From positions 1,684,975 to 1,696,530 of the forward strand of contig KZ111142.1 in the NCBI GenBank assembly GCA_002077045.2: a DNA stretch of 11,556 nucleotides, given 5' to 3'. The DNA comes from Rachicladosporium sp. CCFEE 5018 (Eukaryota; Ascomycota; Dothideomycetes; Cladosporiales; Cladosporiaceae). Below are positions 1-8,107 of this stretch, in pieces. Each line of letters starts with the position of its first letter. The stretch's first letter is position 1. Position numbers and translations under genes: made by a program. A model generated the notes under the pieces. It saw only the letters and a program-made list of their open reading frames with translations, did not search any database and had not been told where the DNA came from.

Positions 1-1769
1 TTTTGTGTTGCAGAACCGTTGACAGTCTTAGCAACAATAATCACTCGACATGCACAGCATTGATCCTGCACACCCAGGATCTGGGCCGGGTCTGCCACCT
101 TGCCGACAGTCAATTGACGTAGCAGAACAGAATGTGTGTCAGAAACAGGTAAGGTAGAGGCGCCAATAGGGGAGAATCAGACGCGATCGTTCCTGCAAAC
201 GTTGTTGCAGTCTTCACCGATTCTATGCCGTTGGCGACGATAGCAGCTGCCAAGGTACCCACCGTTCGAGCACGCTACATTAGATACACTTCGCCGACGA
301 CCACGACAGTAGTGGCTTACATGTACTTCGCGACAGTATGGGAGTGCGCGCTCTGGTCATTTGGCTAGACATCGGCCTTCACAAATGATGTGCATGGAGC
401 GTTCGACGAGGTCGATCATTTAGCTTGTGGGTTGCACCCATGGCCTCTTCGGTCCCCTCAGCGAATTGCGACGGATCATTACGACCGAAGTGTCAGACAT
501 CATTGGGTATGGATGGCTCCACGGCGCGACTATCATTTATATCGTGTAGAAGTTGAATTGGTCTAGTTGGCTAAGCCACCAAGTCTGCTCGGTGCTTCGG
601 CCTAGAGAGCGAAATCTCGGTCGCCACAAGCCCTGCGAAAGCTGATCATTTGATGCAGCGGCTAGACTCTTAGACTCCGCGCTCGGGGCCGGGCTTGCGT
701 GAGTACTCAGCGCGTCGAGCGCTCAGATTACCCGGCGGTAGCATTGCCCGAAGGCAGGACATCGCACTGCATTGCGCCAGGAACCGCCCACACTATCGGT
801 TCAAGCTATCAGATGCAGCTGTCGTCTGCGTATCAGCATACTCTAGTCCTCGACGGCGTGCTGGCGGTTGCCATAAGCGCAAGAAGATGTTCAAATAATG
901 ATTGTGTCCAGCAAAGCACCTTCCATGGACGTACACCTGTCACACCGAGACCAAACACCAGACACCACTCCGATTTTGCCAAGTCACAGTCGCGGCCTAG
1001 AGTATACGAGCGTACTGAGTTTAGTGCCCTGCGGCAGTGCATCAGCATAGCCGCATGATGCGGCTTTATTGGCGATAGTGCACATCTGGGTGCAGCAGCA
1101 GGAGCCTGGCAGAAAGCAACCGTAACCGGGCTTGCAAGCGCCATCCAATATCGCTCGAAATGAGCACGTCGATCGCACACTGTTGACTTTGGTGATTCAT
1201 CAATCTATATTGGACATGACTCGACAGCGTCACGAGTCTCTTGACATTGAACTCGGAACTGTGGGGTGGGATTGCGACGGCTGATGGATGCGTTTCTCAC
1301 TGTATCGCGCGAGTACGATGCTGCGTGGTCGTCGAACAGGTGCTCCCTGTTGTACTGTAAAGTTCCGGAAGGCGCGTTGGCGCGAGAGACTGGAGAGTGA
1401 AGCCAGAGGGACTCCTGAGAAACATGACGGGCAGAAGGCTATGCAATCGTAGCTTTACTGTCCAAGTATTGTACGATTCTCCACTCAAGATCTGTACTTT
1501 GATGACCACTGCACTAAGGTATGTTTCACATCAGGCTCTCCCTCGGCCTCTCTCATCGCACAGCGCATTTGGACATTGTGCGGCACAGGAAGACCGAAAA
1601 GCTCCAAGGACTGAAGCGCACCGCTCATGGAGTGAATGAAAGAGTAGGAAGACACGGCGACGGAAGGGATTGATAAAGACGCTGCAGATAGTGACCATGT
1701 CGGGCTGACGTCGAATGTGTCTTGCAAGCTAGTCCATTGGGAATCGGTCAGGATATCGGACAATTTACA
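1..1769. other. Left intergenic region, no supported gene
   Basis: I see no gene here. Open frames on both strands are short (at most about 120 codons), overlap one another, have random-looking composition rich in Arg, Ser, Cys and His, and match no family I know. I found no tRNA-like T-arm and cloverleaf, no microsatellite and no terminal repeats of a transposon. Base composition is mixed and not AT-rich, so there is no obvious sign of heavy repeat-induced point mutation. The clearest structure is the perfect inverted repeat at 1049-1065. A 92-codon minus-strand frame at 1485-1763 begins with TTG and not ATG, and I do not call it. Confidence 0.6.
1049..1065. repeat. Perfect 8-bp inverted repeat with 1-nt centre
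   Basis: AGCCGCAT, one G, then ATGCGGCT: the two 8-base arms are exact reverse complements. TTTATT follows on the plus strand. The form resembles a bacterial terminator, but with a one-base centre it cannot fold into a hairpin without opening inner pairs. In a fungal context it is more likely a dyad for a dimeric DNA-binding protein, or chance. Confidence 0.6.
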
Positions 1770-2225
1770 CTATGCTACCGCTGTCGCTTGATCGACTTGC
1801 ATTGCTTGCTCGTCCGGCGGCTGTGGACTTCCTGAAAGCTGTTCATCATCAGCGGGTACCATCAGCTCAACAGCTGGCGCAGGTTCATCATCTTGACTCC
1901 CTCGCTGCTCCGACGGCTCACGTGGGTTCAAAACTTCCTTCAATGATCCACCCTTCTCAAGATCGCCGAGCAGAGCCAGTCGAGATGATCGGGCCTCGCG
2001 CAGGAGACGCCACGTTTTGTTGGCGATCATGTTTTTGTACTGCTCCGCCTCCTCCTCGGTCGCCATCTCGAGATCGAGTGTGTCGTTGTCGATGCCGCTT
2101 AGAAGATGCACTATACCGGGTGCGCTGTACCGCGAGGGATCACGAAGTGCATCTAAACCACCTCCCTGTCCCTCGTTCAAGAAGTCAGGATTCATCGCAT
2201 TCGTGATCCTCCACCCTCGCTCCAT
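1770..2225 (-). pseudogene. Orphan C-terminal fragment resembling THO complex subunit 1 (THOC1/Hpr1)
   Basis: This is an uninterrupted 151-codon frame from an ATG at 2225 to a TAG at 1770-1772. Residues 11-35 (FLNEG, then GLDALRDPSRYSAP), 50-55 (LDLEMA) and 69-100 (NKTWRLLREA, SRLALL, LKEVLNP) follow the order and spacing I remember for the C-terminal region of fungal THOC1/Hpr1. That protein is a subunit of the nuclear THO/TREX complex, which couples transcription to mRNA export. Residues 101-151 are an acidic, Pro/Gln-rich, probably disordered tail. The family is normally several hundred residues long, and its N-terminal helical domain is absent here. An in-frame TGA lies 15 nt before the ATG, and beyond 2225 the minus strand runs antisense to the DUF3431 gene. 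A TAG splice-acceptor-like triplet at 2228-2230 just before the ATG suggests the piece was once a terminal exon. It may be a truncated duplicate, a relocated exon or a small expressed gene. The family match is from memory and not from a search. Confidence 0.5.
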
Positions 2226-2406
2226 ACCTAGCAGGACTCAGTGCACAGGCGGGAGGATGCCGTTGCATGGGTGATCTCTGAAACCGACCATACTGCCCTA
2301 TCCGGCCGCGTAGATCATGATCTAATCACGATCAAGACATGTCGCCTATCGCTCTTCGGAGCGGCGCAAAGCAAGGACTACCGCGGCGCCATTTCGCCGT
2401 CCGACT
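2226..2406. promoter_or_regulatory. Divergent intergenic region upstream of the DUF3431 gene
   Basis: These 181 bp separate the minus-strand THOC1-like frame from the plus-strand DUF3431 start. The region must hold at least part of the DUF3431 promoter. It contains the perfect palindrome at 2311-2324. I see no convincing TATA box. Confidence 0.4.
2311..2324. repeat. Perfect 14-bp palindrome TAGATCATGATCTA
   Basis: TAGATCATGATCTA equals its own reverse complement over all 14 bases, and the dyad ends there (G on the left, A on the right). It lies 83 bp upstream of the DUF3431 start codon. Two GATC sites fall inside it and another GATC follows at 2330-2333. It could be an operator-like dyad for a homodimeric regulator. 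No function is shown. Confidence 0.6.
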
Positions 2407-3675
2407 ATGCTACGCCGGTACTTCCCTTACTTGATAATCGCCGGCGTGGCCACCCTTCTTCTGTACAGCACACTTCATAACGCACAATGGAGCTCAGGCA
2501 GACCATCCCGGCCGACGGAAGAGCAGATCGCAAGTGGGCACAATATCCTCCCTGATCTACGGAACGGCAGACCAGATACCTCAGGCCGACATGGCTATAC
2601 CAAGCTGCCACCGTGGAAGTCTCCCCTTCCAGACGGCCAGCTCAAAGCAGTCGGCAGCAACTACACTCGCGCTCTTGTGCTAGCCAGGACGAAGGCGGAG
2701 AACACAACATGGGTCGACCTGGAGCTGAGCGATATGCTCGCTTCAGGCTTGCTCACGACCGCGATTTACGTAGCAGACGACCCCACCGCACCGCTCCACC
2801 CTCCACGCAACAAGGGCCACGAAGCAATGATCTACCTCTCCTACATAATCGACCACTACGACGCCTTGCCAGACTTCAGCATCTTCATGCACGGTCACCA
2901 GTTCGCCTGGCACAACAACGAGATTCTCGACACCGATGCAGCGCAGATGATACGCCATCTGAGTCCCGAGCGGGTGATGCGATTGGGCTATATGAATTTG
3001 CGATGCCACTGGGAACCTGGTTGTCCGGCTTGGCTGCACCCGGGTGTGAGGGAGCGCTTGAGCTGGAAGCAGGAGGAACATTTGATTGCGGATAGTTGGG
3101 CGCAGATATTCCCGAAGGATTCTATACCTACCATACTGGCGCAGCCGTGCTGCGCGCAATTTGCCGTGAGTCGCGAGCGGATACTAGCGACGCCGAAGCA
3201 GCGGTATGTGTATCTGCGGGACTGGCTGCTAAGGACTGAGCTCTCGGACTATCTATCTGGGAGGGTGTTCGAGTACATCTGGCAATACGTCTTCACTTCC
3301 TCGCCATCCCATTGTCCTTCGATGAGCGAATGCTATTGCGACGGCTATGGCTTCTGCTTCGGCTCGCCGGAGGCTTTCGACTATTGGTTTGAACTGCAAT
3401 ACAATCTTAACGAGGCAAAGAATGAGCTACAGCTATGGTGGAAGAAGGCGGACATGATCGAGGAGGTGAAGCTGCGCAGTCCGACTGGGAAGGTTGCGCA
3501 GGAGGCAGATCTAGACATCCCGAGGGTGGGGAGAGATGAAGAGCTGGAGGAGGAGATCAAGAAGATCTGGGCGGAGATGAACAGGAGGAAGGATGCGGCT
3601 TTCGAGCTCGGGAGAAATCCGGCGCAGAGGGCACTGGAGGCTGGGAGGACGTGGAGGGACGGTGATGGGTTTTGA
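2407..3675 (+). CDS. DUF3431 family type II membrane protein, 422 aa
   Basis: This is a single-exon gene with ATG at 2407 and TGA at 3673-3675. Residues 1-5 are short and basic (MLRRY) and are followed by one hydrophobic segment at about 8-23, which suggests a signal anchor with a cytosolic N-terminus and a lumenal or extracellular C-terminal domain. Residues about 25-85 are a Pro/Gly-rich stem. The DUF3431 domain runs from about 89 (ALVLARTK) to about 345. Its hallmarks are NKGHEAMIYLSYI at 135-147, LPDFSIFMHGH at 154-164 and AWHNNE at 167-172. Cysteines at 200, 206, 248, 249, 303, 309, 311 and 317 fit disulfides in the secretory pathway. The C-terminal 50 residues or so are charged and helical (DEELEEEIKKIW). 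DUF3431 proteins are widespread in ascomycetes and have no established reaction. A Golgi glycosyltransferase-like role is sometimes guessed from the topology, but I see no DxD motif that settles it. The frame is intact and there is no sign of decay. Confidence 0.92.
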   Translation: MLRRYFPYLIIAGVATLLLYSTLHNAQWSSGRPSRPTEEQIASGHNILPDLRNGRPDTSGRHGYTKLPPWKSPLPDGQLKAVGSNYTRALVLARTKAENTTWVDLELSDMLASGLLTTAIYVADDPTAPLHPPRNKGHEAMIYLSYIIDHYDALPDFSIFMHGHQFAWHNNEILDTDAAQMIRHLSPERVMRLGYMNLRCHWEPGCPAWLHPGVRERLSWKQEEHLIADSWAQIFPKDSIPTILAQPCCAQFAVSRERILATPKQRYVYLRDWLLRTELSDYLSGRVFEYIWQYVFTSSPSHCPSMSECYCDGYGFCFGSPEAFDYWFELQYNLNEAKNELQLWWKKADMIEEVKLRSPTGKVAQEADLDIPRVGRDEELEEEIKKIWAEMNRRKDAAFELGRNPAQRALEAGRTWRDGDGF

Positions 3676-4622
3676 ATCTGCGAACATCTGGTTGGAAAGT
3701 ATTGCACGTTCGAGCGATCTTGGGATAGATTTGCACACACTTCGTACAGACCGATCTCTACCTTCGACCGGGCACTTTGCATGCGACGGTCCATGAACCT
3801 GCATTCGCGAATCGAATGAGACGATGATTCATCGGGTCAACCCACTCGAATTCCGATGGGTGCTTGAGTACTCGTGCTTCTCCTCGCAAGCGCCTGTCGC
3901 GACTGCCATGCGATTGCGTGCTGCCGGTAACCCGGCCTCACCGCTTGACATGCCACGTCCACGAATGTCCAACACTTGAAGCTGAGCTATCAATGACAAT
4001 CTTACACAATTCAGTGATAGAGTTACCATATCCTGTGTGGAGATCTCACCCAACCACCTACTGCAGTCACCGAGTGCACTCTGTGACGATCTCATGAAGC
4101 TCTTAGCCTGTCTTGCGAAACTTTAACTCCGGGCGGTAGCGCTTAGTCATGACGGCTTCAGAGTGCATTCCGGATAGTATCGCGACGTATCACCAGCCGG
4201 CAATCGAGCGAAGTCGCCATTGTTGCGTACAGGTACCTACTGCGCAGTCGTGATCTGCGTCCCGCCGTCGTCAGCAGCTTCTTGGCTATACACACAAAGA
4301 TCTATTTATCTCCGCCTCGGCCGACGCTTTGACTCGCCCTTCGAGTTTTTCCCGAACGCCCGGTGTCTCGAGGGGAAGTACTTGAACCCCATCGACCGTT
4401 CATCGAGCGTTCATCGAGCAACAATCAAATCAACCCTTCCGTGTCATATTGAACATCGACGGCGGATGACAGTCATAAAGCCTCTACATTTGCTGCGGAA
4501 ACTGTTCCCGACATCTTCGTACCCTGCTCTGGTTTCCGGACGGCGGCACGGCTCTCGCTTAGAAGCTTGGCTAAGCTTGTCTTAGATCATTGAACCTCAC
4601 GACCGCAAGGCAGCGTAAGATC
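3676..4622. promoter_or_regulatory. Intergenic region: DUF3431 3' flank and MFS promoter
   Basis: This stretch of 947 bp lies between two plus-strand genes. Its first part must contain the 3' untranslated region of the DUF3431 gene and its last part the promoter and leader of the transporter gene. A TATA-like TATTTAT sits at 4303-4309, about 314 bp before the transporter ATG, and a tandem 11-bp repeat sits at 4397-4418. Short frames here (77-121 codons) overlap on both strands and look random, so I call no gene. Confidence 0.5.
4397..4418 (+). repeat. Tandem duplication of an 11-bp unit upstream of the MFS gene
   Basis: CGTTCATCGAG occurs twice back to back (4397-4407 and 4408-4418) with no mismatch. 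A partial copy, CATCGA, stands just before it at 4390-4395. The repeat lies about 205 bp before the transporter ATG, in promoter or leader. It may be replication slippage or a duplicated binding site. Confidence 0.7.
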
Positions 4623-6319
4623 ATGTCGGCGCCAAGCGCGACCTTGGACCGCGAGCAGCACGCCCCACTGTCGACAGTGTCTCACGATGGCTCGTTGCAC
4701 TCGGCCAATGATCCCGAGAAGGCTCATGACGACGCATCAAAGGACCTCGATCGTAGTGGCTCCAGTGGCGATGAAGCCGGCGAGAAGGTTACGGGAAGTG
4801 CTGCGCAGCCAGCTACAGCACCTGCTGCAGGTCCACCGGGAGGTCCTCCAGGCGGACCACCGCCAAATGGAGGAGCGCAGGCTTGGCTACAGGTGCTGGG
4901 CGGGTTCTTCTTGTTCTTCAACACATGGGTGCGTGGTTCTGCGTTATGCCATCTTTAGTAACGTGACTAATTTGGACAACAGGGAGTCTTGAATACATTC
5001 GGTGTTTATCAAACGTATTACGAGTCTGGTCAGCTGTTCACGGCCACCAGCTCTGATATCAGCTGGATAGGGTCAATACAGTAGGTGCCGTACCCATGCC
5101 GGTGATGCCGCAGCTGCTGACATAGGCCTACAGATCTTTCATGGTGCTACTTGTTGGCTGTGTAAGTCATCGATACCCCTGCAGCACTATCAGACGTGTT
5201 CTAACATCCCCCACCAGTTCACTGGTCCCGTCTTTGATCGAGGCTACCTCCGGCACCTGCTGATCGCGGGCACATTCCTCATTGTGTTCGGGCACATGAT
5301 GCTAAGTCTGACGCACACTTTCTGGCAAGCTCTACTCGCCCAAGGTTTCTGCATCGGCATTGGCGGCGGCCTACTATTTGTACCTGCTGTAGCTATCCTG
5401 CCTACATACTGGACCACGAAGATCGGTCTTGCCATTGGGATCGCAGCGTCCGGAAGCTCGACAGGTGGCATCATCTACCCCATCGTCTTCTACCGTCTCA
5501 TCAGTCAGATTGGCTTCGCATGGAGTGTTCGCGTTCTCGGCTTCATGGCTTTGGCGACTTTGGTCATCCCTATCATCGTCATGCGTCAGCGCGTCAAGCC
5601 GCCCAAGGCCCGCGCCATCTTCGATCCGACGATGTTCACCGACATACCGTTCCTAACATTCGGATTCGGTGCTTTCCTCGGATTTATTGGCTTATATGTC
5701 GAGTTCTTCTACATCTCTTTCTACGGCCAAGCGACAGGCATCACAAGCGATAGCATGTCCTTCTACCTCGTGCCTATCCTCAACGCTGGCAGCGTCTTTG
5801 GACGTACCCTACCCAACATTCTAAGTCGGTCTCACTTGCCTCAAGTGTAGGAGACGTACGATCGATAAGATGGACGTCTCCAAGTGTTGTACGATCACCG
5901 CTAACACCCTTTCAGGCGATAAAATCGGTCCATTCAACGTCATCATTCCTGGTGCCTTCGTCTGCGGGATCTTGGTACTTTGTAATATCACTGTTCATAA
6001 CCTCGGCGGCATAGTGACGCAAGCGCTGCTGTTCGGATTCTGGTCTGGGATATTTATTGCGTTGCCGCCGGTCATTTTCGTCGCACTGACGAAGGACAAG
6101 TCAAAATTGGGTACCAGGATAGGTTGCGGCTTCGCTATGTTCGGTTGTGGCGTGCTAGCAGGTGGACCAGGTGCTGGTGGCATCCTCGGCAACGATGATA
6201 AGAATTTGCACTGGAAAGGGACATGGTCCTACGGTGGAGTAGTGTTGTTGGCCGCTGGGGTAATTTTCCTCGCGCTGCGCTTCATGCTGGTAGGAGCCAA
6301 GTTCAAGGTGAAGGTATGA
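4623..6319 (+). CDS. MFS transporter, monocarboxylate-porter-like (five exons, 480 aa)
   Basis: I read five exons: 4623-4928, 4983-5080, 5134-5161, 5218-5824 and 5916-6319, summing to 1443 nt (480 codons plus TGA). Residues 1 to about 85 form a hydrophilic cytosolic tail rich in Ser, Asp and Ala that ends in a Gly/Pro repeat (GPPGGPPGGPPP). NGGAQAWLQVLGGFF at about 81-95 opens TM1 and matches the fungal monocarboxylate porter signature. GPVFDRGYLRHLL at about 147-159 is the MFS loop 2-3 motif. About 12 hydrophobic segments follow, including GIGGGLLFVPAVAIL and GSVFGRTLPNIL, with a central polar loop at RQRVKPPKARAIF. The family (SLC16/MCT-like, often annotated MCH in fungi) sits in the plasma or vacuolar membrane and moves small organic acids or related solutes; the substrate cannot be told here. 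The start at 4623 was chosen over an upstream in-frame ATG at 4590 because homologues usually begin close to such a disordered tail; 4590 remains possible and would add 11 residues. The gene converges on the SDR gene. Confidence 0.9.
4929..4982 (+). other. Intron 1 of the MFS gene (54 bp)
   Basis: The donor is GTGCGT, the branch site is GACTAAT near 4965-4971 and the acceptor is ACAG. The intron is in phase 0 and joins ...FFNTW to GVLNTFGVY... . Retention would bring an early TAG near 4956. Confidence 0.88.
5081..5133 (+). other. Intron 2 of the MFS gene (53 bp)
   Basis: The donor is GTAGGT, the likely branch site is GCTGAC around 5115-5120 and the acceptor is TACAG. It splits a Gln codon (CA|A) and restores the reading SIQSFMVLLVGC. 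Confidence 0.85.
5162..5217 (+). other. Intron 3 of the MFS gene (56 bp), after a 28-nt exon
   Basis: The donor is a perfect GTAAGT, the branch site is TCTAAC at 5200-5205 and the acceptor is ACCAG. It is in phase 0 and joins LLVGC to FTGPVFDRGY. The preceding exon (5134-5161) is only 28 nt and carries most of one transmembrane helix. Confidence 0.88.
5825..5915 (+). other. Intron 4 of the MFS gene (91 bp) with non-consensus donor
   Basis: The acceptor TTTCAG at 5910-5915 and branch site GCTAAC at 5900-5905 are clear. To keep the frame, the upstream exon must end one base into a codon. The only fitting GT is at 5825 (GTCGGT), giving A|GC for Ser and the reading LPNILSDKIGPFN, which is what this family shows there. 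GTCGGT is a weak donor. Without splicing, translation stops at 5848-5850. Confidence 0.75.
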
Positions 6320-6500
6320 TATGCTTTTCTAAGAGATGTTCGCATTACACGGAAGGTACTGGCGCATGGTAATAGGTCGGGCCTTTCAGCTAGATTGTAA
6401 GATAAGGCGCTTGGGTGCTTCCATACCCCAGTACGAGTGTCATCACGCATATGGGCTTCTAAGCTCCTTCACCTGCGAAGTCTTCACTGTACTACTCATC

Positions 6501-7391
6501 TCATGCCTTCACTTCTGCGCTTCCCATAACCGCAGCCGCAAGAGGATTACAAAATTCAATCTGCTTCCGGAAGTAGAAGTCACTCCCATTGACTTCCACA
6601 GTCTGTCCAGCTACGACCTTGCCTTCATCTACTTGCTCGGTCTTGCCATCGAGCAGCAGCAGCACCGCCTTCACAACGCTTTCGATGGGCGTCAACACCC
6701 CATCAGGAAAGCTCTGACACGGGATTAGTAGCTGGTTTGAGTACAATCCCATACATGGACCAATACGCACCGCATACATCTCCTTCGGCATGATCCCCGT
6801 TGCAACCAACGATGGACAGATAGCGTTCACGCGGATGCGATCTTGCTTCCAGTAGCTAGGAGCGATACTACGCGTCCAGCCCACCGCAGCGTGCTTGCTA
6901 GCTGTATAGACTGGAACACTTGGACTCGCGTAGAAGCCCGCCATGGAGGCCGTGATAATGAGGTTCCTCTCACTTCCAGCAGGTGAGAGATGGAAGTAGT
7001 GCCTCGCGAGGTGAGACGTATAGATCACGCCCTTCAGATTGACGTCCAGCAAGGTCAGATCTGGCGTAGCTGGGTACTCATCCTTGCTGCTCTCCGCGGT
7101 CGGCGTCAGACTGTCGGGATGTAGGGCTATGCCTGCATTGGCGAAGACGAAGTCCAGACGTGAGTGGGAGTCGAAGATCTTTTGGAAGGCTGAGGCGAGG
7201 GAAGCGAACTCGGTTACGTCGGCTTGAATATAGGTGGCATTTGCGTCTGGAGTGAATGCGTTGGAGGGCGGTGGGTTACGGTCGAGGATGTAAATGTGCC
7301 AATTGCCGCGAGCGAGCAGAGCAGAGGCTGTTGCGAGCCCAATCCCACTGGCCCCTCCAGTAACGACTGCTATGAAGAGTGCGTTTGACAT
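6501..7391 (-). CDS. Short-chain dehydrogenase/reductase, classical type (two exons, 277 aa)
   Basis: The ATG is at 7389-7391 and the TGA at 6501-6503. The whole span is open (296 codons), but an internal 57-nt intron (6714-6770) is very likely, giving exons 7391-6771 and 6713-6501 and 277 residues. The Rossmann fold starts at once: TGGASGIG at 11-18 binds the dinucleotide, and Asp37 after strand 2 (ILDRN) favours NAD(H) over NADP(H). ADVT at 57-60 and NAG at 85-87 follow. The catalytic set is Asn118, Ser149, Tyr162 and Lys166 (YTASK). NAICPSLVATG at 189-199 replaces the usual PG turn with PS. The C-terminus has the VNG motif. The enzyme should oxidise or reduce a hydroxyl/keto group on a small molecule in the cytosol. 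The nearest general type is the NAD-dependent, 15-hydroxyprostaglandin-dehydrogenase-like SDRs of fungi, and the substrate is unknown. The gene is convergent with the MFS gene, 181 bp between stops, so a joint pathway is possible. Confidence 0.9.
   Translation of the reverse strand: MSNALFIAVVTGGASGIGLATASALLARGNWHIYILDRNPPPSNAFTPDANATYIQADVTEFASLASAFQKIFDSHSRLDFVFANAGIALHPDSLTPTAESSKDEYPATPDLTLLDVNLKGVIYTSHLARHYFHLSPAGSERNLIITASMAGFYASPSVPVYTASKHAAVGWTRSIAPSYWKQDRIRVNAICPSLVATGIMPKEMYAVRIGPCMGLYSNQLLIPCQSFPDGVLTPIESVVKAVLLLLDGKTEQVDEGKVVAGQTVEVNGSDFYFRKQIEFCNPLAAAVMGSAEVKA
6714..6770 (-). other. In-frame, stop-free intron of the SDR gene (57 bp)
   Basis: Read on the minus strand it has donor GTGCGT at 6770-6765, the same as MFS intron 1. 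The branch site is CTACTAAT, with branch A at about 6725, and the acceptor is GTGTCAG ending at 6714. Length is 57 nt, a multiple of three, with no in-frame stop, so the frame stays open if it is retained. The 19 residues it would encode (VRIGPCMGLYSNQ and so on) do not fit the SDR fold between the substrate loop and the last helix, which supports removal. Confidence 0.82.
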
Positions 7392-7395
7392 GTTG

Positions 7396-7800
7396 TCAGG
7401 ATGTGATGAAGGTCTTGTAGTCTGGACTGTCAGAGATCGGACACTCGAAAACGGAAGGTAACTTGCTGGCTATATACTCGCAGATCGACAGGGGGAACAT
7501 TTGATAAAGTAAATAGCAATGTCCGCCATCAGACTGCATGTATTGATGCTTAGCTTCGTTCAGCTCGCGCATTGACTCCGCTTCAGGAAGTACAGCCAGC
7601 TGCAGATGAGCTGCATATAGGTACAACTGCACTAAGCGACGCTGAACGCAGTCCTTGCGTTCCATCAACCTCATGACAGAGTGCTTGAGACGGAGCTGTA
7701 CCTGCGTTTGCTCATCTCGAGCTTCAGCTATAGAATATGAGGGGAGGCCCGCTGATGGCAATTTCTGATTGAGATCAACGTGCCACAGCCACATACGCAT
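7396..7800 (-). CDS. Doubtful 134-codon frame ending 4 nt before the SDR start
   Basis: ATG at 7798-7800, TGA at 7396-7398. I do not recognise the product. Residues about 25-85 are helical and charged (EARDEQTQVQLRLKH, RLVQLYLYAAHLQ) and less random than neighbouring frames. There is no domain, signal peptide or membrane segment that I can name. Being only four bases from the SDR ATG, it occupies what should be the SDR promoter and leader, which argues against an independent gene. It could be a long upstream ORF of the SDR transcript, or chance. Confidence 0.15.
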   Translation of the reverse strand: MRMWLWHVDLNQKLPSAGLPSYSIAEARDEQTQVQLRLKHSVMRLMERKDCVQRRLVQLYLYAAHLQLAVLPEAESMRELNEAKHQYMQSDGGHCYLLYQMFPLSICEYIASKLPSVFECPISDSPDYKTFITS

Positions 7801-8107
7801 AGAGCCATGGATGCACTACTTGCATGAGCGATCTTGGTTTGCACAAGTCACGCCTGACAGCAGGAAGGACATCAAGTGCGATAACGAAGCGGGTTATTCG
7901 CACGTTTCGGTCGCGTATTGTCACAAGTAAGGTGACTCGAATTTTCCGAGTTTCCGGTGGCCTCAATGGTGGCGGAATGTTTTCAGCTGCGATTGAGAGT
8001 ACCTAAGCCTTAAGACAGATATGAAAGGTACAATGGAGAGATACAAGTTGTAGTAGGTATCCATTTGGGTCTTTCTGTCCTTCTCGCTAGTCAGAGTGCC
8101 ATCAGGC
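7801..8107. other. Intergenic stretch, no feature seen
   Basis: It lies between the doubtful frame at 7396-7800 and the cysteine-rich frame at 8108-8434. It has only 60-63-codon shadows on both strands. It may hold the SDR upstream promoter. I see no repeat or RNA gene. Confidence 0.4.

Noticed and set aside
833..1180. A 115-codon minus-strand frame in the left region
   Set aside because: No family resemblance, Cys/Arg-rich random composition, and overlap with frames on the other strand.
1485..1763. A 92-codon minus-strand frame just downstream of the THOC1-like fragment
   Set aside because: It starts with TTG, has no ATG at the proposed start, and shows no known domain. No convincing splice sites join it to the fragment.
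1772..2206. A 144-codon plus-strand frame opposite the THOC1-like frame
   Set aside because: Composition looks like an antisense shadow, while the minus strand reads as a recognisable protein region.
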